From: Deltaproteobacteria bacterium
GTDB lineage: Bacteria; Myxococcota_A; Polyangia; JAAYKL01
Reading direction: 5' to 3'
Assembly: GCA_016935665.1 (NCBI GenBank)
Contig: JAFGQN010000064.1
Location: 80,297 to 144,296, forward strand
DNA length: 64,000 nucleotides
In this document: positions 18,392 to 26,063 of the stretch, one piece after another
Position numbering within the stretch: the stretch's first letter is position 1
How the letters are laid out: every line of letters starts with the position of its first letter
Made by a program: the position numbers and the translations under genes
Notes under the pieces: model-generated
What the model was told of the DNA's origin: nothing
Databases searched by the model: none
What the model saw: the letters and a program-made list of their open reading frames with translations, nothing else

Positions 18392-19813
18392 CTACTCGCT
18401 GCCGAAAGCGGCATCGAAGGACACGCCGTCGAAAGGCACCACGATGATCTTGCTGCCGTGGTTGGAGTTTGCCGGTATCTGGTTGTCCTTATCCACGTCG
18501 GCCACGGCCCATGTGATATGGGTGGGGTGACCGTTTTCCAGCACCACGCCCGGGCGCTCCATCTTGTACCACTGGTTGCAGGTGCCGTCCTCGAAGCAGA
18601 AGATCTTCTCCCATTCCCTGGGAGACCAGCCGTAGCCGTTGTCCTGCCAGTCGTGGATGCCGTCCTTCGAATACACGTGCCAGCCCACGCGGTCTCCGGA
18701 CCCCGAGTAGATGACGTGGTAGGTCCCTGCGCTGTACCAGATGTGGGGATCTTCCTCCCAGTCGAAGGTGGGTTTGTTCACGCGCGGGATTGAGTCCCGT
18801 TTCGGGTAGATGGATTTGTTATCGCGGGTGGGATAGGACCACGTGGGCGTCTGCTGCACGTAGTTTCCGCACAGGGTGTCAGAAATTGCGATGTATCCAT
18901 TTCGCTGCACAATCTGGAACCTGCCGTCGTGACGCTGAACGAGACTGACATTGGACTGGTAGAGCGCCAGCTTCGGTTCGCAGCTCGTCCACGGGCCGTC
19001 GAGGGAGTTCGACTTATAGATGGTGAAGGGACGGGTCTCGCTCACCACGACGGCGTAGGTCCCGTCCAGCAGCTCCAGAGCGCTGACGTTGTGCCCCTTG
19101 TGTGGCTGTGAGCCGGCGTCATTCCACACATAGTCCACGCGCTCGTAGGGCCCCAGCACCCCTTGCGCGCTAATGGCATGGTAAGCGTCAGAGCCCAGCC
19201 AACCCGGGTTGAACGAGTCGGTGATTGCGTTCCAGGTACTCATGAACATGTGGTACTTGCCGTCCTTTGCTTTGATGATTTGAGCGTCCCAGTAGTAGTA
19301 TTCGGGCCCGATTCCCGCGCCGCGGGCGCTCTCTATGCCGTTGCAGAGGTCACGCGGCCGCACGCCGTCAACGCCCCAGGTTTCGGAACTCAGCGAATCG
19401 CAAGTGATGGGTCTCGGTTTGAGATAGTCCATGAACGGCCTGGGCGTCGTGTCAATTTCGATGTCCGTATCCGTGCCGGTATCCGTATCCGAGTGAGTAT
19501 CTGTGTCTGAGTCGGTGTCCGAGTCAGTGTCAGAATCCGAGTCGGTATCCGAATCCGAGTCTGTGTCCGAATCCGAATCCGTATCCGTGTCGCTATCCGT
19601 ATCCGTGTCGGCATCCGTATCCGTATCCGTATCGGCATCTGTGTCTGAATCCGCATCTGAGTCCGTATCCGTGTCAGAATCGCTATCCGAGTCCCCGCTT
19701 CCATTTTCGGTTTCGGTATCGCTATTTTGATTTGCCGATTCACCGCATGACGAGAGTGAGATACTCAAACTAAAAGTGGCGATATAGAAAACAAACGTTC
19801 TCAACATTTTCAT
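18392..19813 (-). CDS. Lipoprotein with Ser/Asp linker and five-bladed propeller glycosidase-like domain
   Basis: 473 residues. Lipobox ISLSSCGES, then about 85 residues of alternating Asp with Ser/Thr/Ala (the linker), then a domain of about 330 residues that resembles GH43/GH117-type five-bladed propellers: [55 protein letters not shown]. The repeated pattern of aromatic strand ends fits glycoside hydrolases acting on extracellular polysaccharide, but the exact family and catalytic acids are not certain. Ribosome site AGGAAAGG precedes the ATG. Surface display on the outer membrane is inferred from the linker type. Confidence 0.7.
   Translation of the reverse strand: MKMLRTFVFYIATFSLSISLSSCGESANQNSDTETENGSGDSDSDSDTDTDSDADSDTDADTDTDTDADTDTDSDTDTDSDSDTDSDSDTDSDSDTDSDTDSDTDTHSDTDTGTDTDIEIDTTPRPFMDYLKPRPITCDSLSSETWGVDGVRPRDLCNGIESARGAGIGPEYYYWDAQIIKAKDGKYHMFMSTWNAITDSFNPGWLGSDAYHAISAQGVLGPYERVDYVWNDAGSQPHKGHNVSALELLDGTYAVVVSETRPFTIYKSNSLDGPWTSCEPKLALYQSNVSLVQRHDGRFQIVQRNGYIAISDTLCGNYVQQTPTWSYPTRDNKSIYPKRDSIPRVNKPTFDWEEDPHIWYSAGTYHVIYSGSGDRVGWHVYSKDGIHDWQDNGYGWSPREWEKIFCFEDGTCNQWYKMERPGVVLENGHPTHITWAVADVDKDNQIPANSNHGSKIIVVPFDGVSFDAAFGSE
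19467..19735 (-). repeat. Low-complexity Ser/Asp linker coding repeat
   Basis: A run of hexanucleotide-like repeats (GAxTCx/GTxTCx on the plus strand) that encodes the Asp-Ser/Thr linker of the lipoprotein above. The codon wobble varies (gtatcc, gtgtcc, gaatcc), so it is maintained as protein sequence rather than recently slipped DNA. It makes long open frames on the opposite strand, which are not genes. Confidence 0.85.
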
Positions 19814-20064
19814 ATCTGTCTACCTTTCCTAATGTAAAAATAGAGGCTTTGTCTCCGTTTCCTGTCGTATAAAATCGAAAAGTGTGGACAATGCGCCTTC
19901 CTGAGTACGTGGGGGGCCGACATCAATAGCGGGGGGATTTATAAAAAAAAACCAAAAAAATAGTAACTATCGAGCGAATACACCGATGTGGCGGTGTCCT
20001 AACAAATGAGCGATCATTCTTTTTGTCTTTATGATTTCAATTCACGCCCCCATTGCGCCTTGTC

Positions 20065-20766
20065 CTATGAACGCAGCAACACATACACCGCCCCGGTACC
20101 CCCATCGAACGGACGCGCTGAGGTGTAGGCCAGGACTTTTTTGCCCATGGCCCCCCGGGTGAGCCACGCGCGCAGTTTTTCCTTTAGAACGGGGATATTG
20201 TTTTCTGAGCCCAGTCCCCGGCCGTGGACTATCAAAACGCATTTTTTCCCGGACTTGTACGCTTTGTTGATGAACTCTGCCACATGTTGGCGGGCCTCAT
20301 CTCGCGTCATGCCGTGCAAATCCAGGTGTGCCTGAACCGAAAATTCGCCCTTGCGCAGCTTTTTTACGATGCGACGATCCAGGCCGTTAATGAACGCTTC
20401 GATGTACTCATCTGTATCGGCAATGTCGAAATGCCCTTTGCCATGAACCAGCTCATCCAGATGTCGCATGACCAGTTCGGAGTCGTCCATGGCATGAATA
20501 TCGTCGCGAATCCGATGTTCTTTGGGTGCTTGTTTATGCTCAATGGGCATGGTCCCTTCCATCATTTGCGAAAGAATCAGCTTTTCTTCATCGATGGCGG
20601 GCGACACCGGTTCATTGTTTACGTTTTCTTCGCTGGGTGTCATTTCCTTCAAATCAGCCAACTCAGCTTCCTTCTCCGCAAGGGTCTGTTTTAATTTCCC
20701 GAAGGGGCGATTGGAAAAAGTCGGCGTTTTTTGAGGAGTTTGCTTTTTCTTTTTCTTCGAAGCCAT
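20065..20766 (-). CDS. Smr-domain protein
   Basis: 233 residues: a Lys-rich N-terminus, a coiled-coil-like region (KLKQTLAEKEAELADLKE) and a C-terminal Smr domain with AHLDLHGMTRDEARQHV (LDLHG motif) and CVLIVHGRGLGSE (the HGRG motif), then TSARPFDGGTGAVYVLL. Stand-alone Smr proteins are nucleases acting on branched DNA or on RNA in stalled-ribosome rescue (SmrB-type); which applies here is open. Its 5' end overlaps the 3' end of the upstream transporter gene by about 76 bases on the same strand. Confidence 0.88.
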   Translation of the reverse strand: MASKKKKKQTPQKTPTFSNRPFGKLKQTLAEKEAELADLKEMTPSEENVNNEPVSPAIDEEKLILSQMMEGTMPIEHKQAPKEHRIRDDIHAMDDSELVMRHLDELVHGKGHFDIADTDEYIEAFINGLDRRIVKKLRKGEFSVQAHLDLHGMTRDEARQHVAEFINKAYKSGKKCVLIVHGRGLGSENNIPVLKEKLRAWLTRGAMGKKVLAYTSARPFDGGTGAVYVLLRS

Positions 20767-22055
20767 GGCGTATTCGCGCTTTCGTCGTTATCAAACTGAT
20801 TGCCTGCATATAGTACTGCGGAAATCCAGATTACAATAAAGCAAATGGCGACGAGCGCCAACCATCGGTAGGATAGCAGTGCAGATAAAAGCAGCGTGGC
20901 GTTTACACTGATGGCCTTGGCGGTGCGGTGTATGAAAATATCCGCAAATGCTTTTGCCCTGTATCTGGATTCTGAAGGCAGCAGGACATACAGACTTTCT
21001 CGTGCCGACTGGTTGATGGAATAGTTGAGTCCATTGTCAAACACACATAAGAGGGCTCCCATCGCGAGTATCGGTGCGATTAAAAACGCCCCGGAACCCA
21101 TCAAAAGCAATGCTGGCAGAAACAGCAACGCCCGGGTGACTCCCAGCCGTGTCATGACCACTCCTGTGAGCAGCAGCTGCACCGAGAGAGATACGATATT
21201 TACGATCATGTACACTGTGGAAAAACAGGCGCCGATGTCCGCGCCATCCAATGTTGTTGCTACAACAGATGTAAATTGGAAATCCACCAGCGAGGAAACG
21301 ATTTCGTAACTTCCCACAATCAGGGCGATGGCCATAATGTATTTGGAACGGATGAGTCTCGAAACGGGCAGAGGCGTTTCAGGAGATGGGGGTGCAAGGG
21401 AATGTTCGCTGTGGACAACGGCAGATGGGCTGAATCGCGACGCTATCTGTGCCAGCAGCGCAATGACAACTGTAATTCCGGAGCCGACAAACAGCCATTT
21501 GGAAATACTCATATGCAGCAGCAGCCCTCGGGTGACGGTTGCTCCGAAAGCCCCCCCCAGTACGCCGCCAAACACAATCATGCCGTAAAGCCGTTTCACC
21601 TGGTCTTTGCTCACCGAATCGTTGAGAAACGCGAAGAATGCGCCTACCATGACCATATTGAAAAGGTCACCAAAAACGTAAAACGCCCACACAAACGATA
21701 CACTTTGTGTGGCAAAAAAGGCCAATGCAACCGCAATCGTCAACATCAAACCGGACATCATTGCAATGAGATGGCTTTTACGGTACGCGCGTGCCACTGC
21801 AACAAACAGTACCATTGCAACAAATGCCACAATCATGTTGATATTTTTGGCCAGCAATTCACTTTGCGCCGCTGTGAATGTGTAATCCAGAAAACGAAGC
21901 GGATGTGCATCGTAGTATTCAACAAAAATCGATTTCTTTAGTGGTTTTAAAATCCAGAAAACCCCGATAATGCAAAAAAGTTGCAGGCTCATCAGTAGTG
22001 CGAATGGCCATTCCGATTTGCTGGGGTATATATATTGAATATTTCTTCTAAACAT
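20691..22055 (-). CDS. Npt-type nucleotide transporter-like MFS protein
   Basis: About 454 residues with some twelve TM helices. The N-terminal part, FWILKPLKKSIFVEYYDA, and AFFAFLNDSVSKDQVKRLYG match the Npt1/Npt2 (ATP/ADP translocase and related) family. The C-terminus is very basic. The frame extends upstream to 22175, but ATG at 22055 lies just before the first conserved region. In obligate intracellular bacteria relatives exchange ATP for ADP; in free-living bacteria the substrate is unknown. It overlaps the Smr gene. Confidence 0.72.
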   Translation of the reverse strand: MFRRNIQYIYPSKSEWPFALLMSLQLFCIIGVFWILKPLKKSIFVEYYDAHPLRFLDYTFTAAQSELLAKNINMIVAFVAMVLFVAVARAYRKSHLIAMMSGLMLTIAVALAFFATQSVSFVWAFYVFGDLFNMVMVGAFFAFLNDSVSKDQVKRLYGMIVFGGVLGGAFGATVTRGLLLHMSISKWLFVGSGITVVIALLAQIASRFSPSAVVHSEHSLAPPSPETPLPVSRLIRSKYIMAIALIVGSYEIVSSLVDFQFTSVVATTLDGADIGACFSTVYMIVNIVSLSVQLLLTGVVMTRLGVTRALLFLPALLLMGSGAFLIAPILAMGALLCVFDNGLNYSINQSARESLYVLLPSESRYRAKAFADIFIHRTAKAISVNATLLLSALLSYRWLALVAICFIVIWISAVLYAGNQFDNDESANTPWLRRKRKSKLLKKRRLFPIAPSGN

Positions 22056-22248
22056 AGATGTGAAGTGTATCAGAATTGGTTTACGAATCGAAAAAAGGGT
22101 CCGTTGGTAAATGCATTTATCCATATTACATATTTGTTGTAAAAATGAATCGTGAAGTGGACATGCAAATGGCATAGTGTTACTATTTCTTCACACTGTT
22201 TACGATTTAATGTTTTCCGAAATTACTAAAATCCTTTGGGGGGTATAA

Positions 22249-23499
22249 ATGGATAGCGGTGACATTCCGGAAAATGTGTTGAAACACGGGCGAAATGACT
22301 CCAGTCAGCAGGTGTTTTCATCTTCTGGAGCTCTGATTAAACAGAAGCCGATCAACGTTGATTTTTCCAGACTGGAAAAGATGGAAACTATCAGCAAAAT
22401 AGCCGGCGGAGTGGCTCACGATTTAAATAATTTTCTTGCACCCATTATCAGCTATGCGGAGCTCGCCATCGACGATTTAAGTGAGGATGAAGTTCTGTAC
22501 TACGATATGGAACAAATCCTTGAGGCTGCGCGCTACGCTCACGGCCTGGCACGGCAACTGCTGGCGTTTTGTCGGGAACAAAAGCCAACTTATTCGGTTA
22601 TCAATTTAAATAAATCGGTGAAAGGCGCAAAAAAAATGCTGCGGCGTTTGTTGCGTGAAAATATTATATTGGATTTTCGTTTTGACCCCAATCTGGAGAG
22701 TATCGTTGCCGACATTTCCAGCATCGATCAGATTCTGATAAATATGACAGTTAATGCTCAGGATGCGATGCCTATGGGCGGAAGATACGTGATTGAGACG
22801 TCCAACGTGATTCTTGACGACATGTTCGTTCGGCGTAATCCGTTCGCCAAACCCGGGGACTATGTGATGATTTCGTTTTCTGACAACGGTCACGGGATGT
22901 CCGAGGAGGTGAGGAAGCGCATTTTCGAACGTGGGTTTTCCACAAAAAAGGGCGCAGGTACTGGGTTTGGTTTGGCGACGGTGCAGTCCGTTGTGGAGTC
23001 ACAGGGAGGATTTATTCAGGTCATCAGCGACCTGGGGCAGGGCACCTGTTTTAAAATTTTTCTGCCACCGGCCAGACACCCGATAAACAGTATTCTGGTG
23101 GATGACGAACATGAGATTGTAAAAGGCAATGGCGAGTGGATTCTGATTGTGGATGACGAAATTCCCGTTCGCCGTCTGAGTACGCGCATCCTCGATAAAT
23201 ACGGCTACCATGTTTTGGAGGCGTCTTCGGGAGAAGAAGCGCTGGAAATACTTTTTAAAAAGAAAGGGAAAGTGGATTTGGCGGTTATCGATTTGGTGAT
23301 GCCGCAAATGGATGGTTTGCAGGTGCAACACGAAATTCGGCAACATTTTCCTCATGTCAAAACACTGATAATGTCGGCCTATGAGCCCGAGCATGTCCAG
23401 CATTATTACTTTGTTCGCGAAAAACAGGAAATACTTCAGAAGCCGTTCACAGTGGGGGCGTTGGCCAGAACAGTACAGCAGGTCCTGTCAGACGATTAA
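22249..23499 (+). CDS. Hybrid histidine kinase with C-terminal receiver
   Basis: 416 residues, no TM helix, so probably cytoplasmic. HisKA with the phosphoacceptor His57 in KIAGGVAHDLNNFLAP, HATPase_c with INMTVNAQDAMPMGG (N box), FSDNGHGMSEE (G1) and GAGTGFGLATVQSVVESQGG (G2), then a receiver domain with DLAVIDLVMPQMDGLQVQ (phosphoacceptor Asp) and a Lys in ILQKPFTVG. No sensory domain is seen other than a short N-terminal stretch, so an input partner must exist. No adjacent regulator gene. Confidence 0.92.
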   Translation: MDSGDIPENVLKHGRNDSSQQVFSSSGALIKQKPINVDFSRLEKMETISKIAGGVAHDLNNFLAPIISYAELAIDDLSEDEVLYYDMEQILEAARYAHGLARQLLAFCREQKPTYSVINLNKSVKGAKKMLRRLLRENIILDFRFDPNLESIVADISSIDQILINMTVNAQDAMPMGGRYVIETSNVILDDMFVRRNPFAKPGDYVMISFSDNGHGMSEEVRKRIFERGFSTKKGAGTGFGLATVQSVVESQGGFIQVISDLGQGTCFKIFLPPARHPINSILVDDEHEIVKGNGEWILIVDDEIPVRRLSTRILDKYGYHVLEASSGEEALEILFKKKGKVDLAVIDLVMPQMDGLQVQHEIRQHFPHVKTLIMSAYEPEHVQHYYFVREKQEILQKPFTVGALARTVQQVLSDD

Positions 23500-23523
23500 T
23501 CATTAACGGTTCGGGCTGGCGCC

Positions 23524-25686
23524 TTAACCCTTCGATTTTAATTTGTACAAAGAAACGTTATTTTCCCGCAGAATTCGTTCGTATTTATTTGATTCGCGAA
23601 GCAACTCAAGGAATTCCTTTTGCTCTTTGATTTTTTTAGCGTTTCCTCTGCGGCGACGTACATCCAAATCCAGCAATATGCCGTATTCGGGTTTTTTGAA
23701 TCGGTATCCCTTCAATTTGGTGCTCCATATTCGGTGACGTGCTGCAAAATGTGGGACAAGGTGTTCGGATGCGAGAACCGATGCATCAGGGGGAATCATT
23801 TTTTTGATTTTTTGGACCGTTTGCGCAGTGGCGCGCTGGTTTTTATCCGGGTCTCGTATCAGATTTTCGTATCCCACTTTAAATGAGGGATTGGGCCAGA
23901 AGATCCCGTAGGCGGCGGACATGGCAAATGCAGAAAACAGCATTCCCATCACCAATGCACTGCGAAGTTTCTCTGCATTCAGTTTAAGTGCCGATGCTAT
24001 CTTACCATTGGATATGGATGCCAGCACCGCGGGCACTGCGACAAATAACAGCGGCGCCAGCCAGGTGGAATACTGCATTGATATGCTGTACTGCCGGCTT
24101 CTGGAGCTTAGTAATATCATTGACAATCCAAACACATACAGGATGAAATATCTGCCTCTTAAAAACGGCAGACCGAGAAGCGGCACTATCAGCTGCAGGA
24201 GATACACCACTTTGTCTTCCTGGAGCATATATCGAAACATATACATTGGATTGGTCACCGCGCTGAGGATGATGCTGGTGGGGACCGAATGATCTCCGAT
24301 GAAAAAGGCCTTGAACGTGTTGTCGTAGGAAACGGCTTTGGAGACTGCCGTCACATAGATAACCGCACCGTAAAGGACCGCTGTCGCAATCGCGGTCAGC
24401 GCAACACGTTTGGGTTTTCCGGTGAAGAATGCGTACATCCCGATACACAGCGCGATTGCAACCATATCCTCACGACAGAGCATAAGCAGGCACAGAGAAA
24501 CAAAAAAGCGTCGCATCGCGCCGGTTTCGAGGAAATAGATGCTCCACAGAATGAACGGTCCCGCCAGGATTAAGGAATGGAGTTCGTAAATAGCTGGACC
24601 GTGAAATATGGGGTGCAGCAGATATATGATGGCGAGCGCTGCTCCCAGCCAGGGATTGCGTCCCTGATGGGTTGCCAGCAAAAACAGCGGGATGACGCCA
24701 CTGGCAATCCACGCACACTGAAATGTCAGTAGCACTTCCGCCTCTGCCCCTGGCCAAAGAAGCAGCAGCGGTGATATTAAGATGAGAATGGGATCGAAGT
24801 GACGTGCCGCGTGGGTGCCCTCTGGAACCAGCGAACATCCCAGTGGATTACCGTGGAGACTATGCCAGACACTGTTGATATAGAGTCCAAAATCCCAGCC
24901 TCGCGTCCCCAGATGCTCGTGATGTTGCAGTCCAAGGTGGGAAAGGAAAACGACCCATGAAATTGTTGCGGCTGCAACGACGAGCACAGGGAACAGACGT
25001 TTTTTTTTTTCGCCCGGGGCGAGTGCTGCTGCGAGAAATGGAATCTCGTACGCCACGAACGTCGCGATGATGCCCGCCCCGGCGCAGAGCAGCATCGTAA
25101 AAAAAGGAGCCTCTTTGGCCAGTGGATGCACGCCTGCATAGAAAACAAAGGGAAAGATGAGCAATCCGATGCCAAACCGATTTATCTTTTTACAAAACGC
25201 AGTAAACGTCGTCTCGCCCCGTTTTGCATAGCGTCTGTATGCGGCAAAACAGAGCGCGAAAAAAAACAAAGACGAAATCGAAGCATAAAACGCCACCTCT
25301 GACTGAAATTCGAAATTGTTTTCGAAAAGGAGTTGCTGTTGGCTCAAATGCGTGAGTTGCCAGATGATGAGACCAGGCAGTGCGCCGATGAGTACAGTCC
25401 AGAGAAACGGACGAAAGCGTGCCACCAGTTCATCTGAAATCTGAATGTTTGAAATTTTTTTGAAATAGTTTTTAAGCACAAACAAGCTCCATTTTATAAA
25501 GGCTCCTGGTTTCGCAACGACGGACCGACAAACGGATGTGCCGGCAAAGGGTTTTTTCTTCTTTAAAATCAATAACAGTTCAATAAATGGTTTGCATCTA
25601 AAATTAATACAGTATCCGTTTTTTTTTTTTTTTTGCCGTGGCAGAGGGGCTATTACCATACCATGCAGGGACATAGCCCTGGACAT
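23524..25686 (-). CDS. DUF2079 polytopic membrane protein (copy 1)
   Basis: A DUF2079 protein with about 14 TM helices in the first 560 residues and a soluble C-terminal part with HLVPHFAARHRIWS, closely similar to the protein at 50995-53022. The shared landmarks include GLYINSVWHSLHGN and YLLHPIFHGPAIYELHSL. DUF2079 resembles GT-C glycosyltransferases; the activity is unproven. The start is uncertain: the longest frame begins at 25686 and reads through a 16-T run (25619-25634) as lysines; a GTG at 25479, just before the first conserved region, would give a 651-residue protein more like its paralogue. Confidence 0.8.
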   Translation of the reverse strand: MSRAMSLHGMVIAPLPRQKKKKNGYCINFRCKPFIELLLILKKKKPFAGTSVCRSVVAKPGAFIKWSLFVLKNYFKKISNIQISDELVARFRPFLWTVLIGALPGLIIWQLTHLSQQQLLFENNFEFQSEVAFYASISSLFFFALCFAAYRRYAKRGETTFTAFCKKINRFGIGLLIFPFVFYAGVHPLAKEAPFFTMLLCAGAGIIATFVAYEIPFLAAALAPGEKKKRLFPVLVVAAATISWVVFLSHLGLQHHEHLGTRGWDFGLYINSVWHSLHGNPLGCSLVPEGTHAARHFDPILILISPLLLLWPGAEAEVLLTFQCAWIASGVIPLFLLATHQGRNPWLGAALAIIYLLHPIFHGPAIYELHSLILAGPFILWSIYFLETGAMRRFFVSLCLLMLCREDMVAIALCIGMYAFFTGKPKRVALTAIATAVLYGAVIYVTAVSKAVSYDNTFKAFFIGDHSVPTSIILSAVTNPMYMFRYMLQEDKVVYLLQLIVPLLGLPFLRGRYFILYVFGLSMILLSSRSRQYSISMQYSTWLAPLLFVAVPAVLASISNGKIASALKLNAEKLRSALVMGMLFSAFAMSAAYGIFWPNPSFKVGYENLIRDPDKNQRATAQTVQKIKKMIPPDASVLASEHLVPHFAARHRIWSTKLKGYRFKKPEYGILLDLDVRRRRGNAKKIKEQKEFLELLRESNKYERILRENNVSLYKLKSKG

Positions 25687-26063
25687 CTGTCATTTTTGAG
25701 TTTTAGGTCCAGGCAAATCTGGTACGGAAAAATACCACTGGTAGATGATATTTTGTGCGGAACAGATCGCATGAACAAGTTTGTACTGACGAGGACTGCT
25801 GTCAAACATCTTGAAACCTCGCGCTGGCAGATGCATATCCTCTGCTGTGTCACTGCAAAATTTTGATGACACTCCATCTTCTCGACCAAATGAACGACTT
25901 TTTCGACCGGATGGTCGTTTTTTTTTAACGACAGCGCAATTTCTGTCCTGCTGAAATTCAGATGGCGCGAAATGCTTTGGATTTTGGCCTCTGGCATGCT
26001 TCTCGAATTGAGTCCGCTGCGCTGCGACGGATGCAGCCTCGCAATTTCACTGGAGGTATGCTC
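25687..26063. other. Intergenic region between divergent genes
   Basis: About 375 bases between the DUF2079 gene and the TIG/Kelch lipoprotein gene, which are divergent. It contains a terminator-like hairpin on the plus strand at 25904-25926. Short frames here look like noise. Confidence 0.4.
25904..25926 (+). terminator. Rho-independent terminator-like hairpin
   Basis: CGACC, a four-base loop GGAT, GGTCG, then nine T residues. The alternative larger pairing AACGAC/GTCGTT overlaps it. It lies upstream of the lipoprotein gene at 26064 with no convincing gene before it on the same strand, so it may attenuate a transcript from upstream or insulate the lipoprotein gene. Confidence 0.55.

Noticed and set aside
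19503..19730. Plus-strand Ser/Glu/Val repeat protein
   Set aside because: Opposite-strand reading of the linker repeat.
19467..19735. CRISPR-like array
   Set aside because: The repeats are short, continuous, without unique spacers, and encode an Asp/Ser linker.
25633..25866. Small plus-strand gene before the terminator-like hairpin
   Set aside because: Overlaps the 5' end of the DUF2079 gene and the homopolymer; no ribosome site and no recognisable domain.
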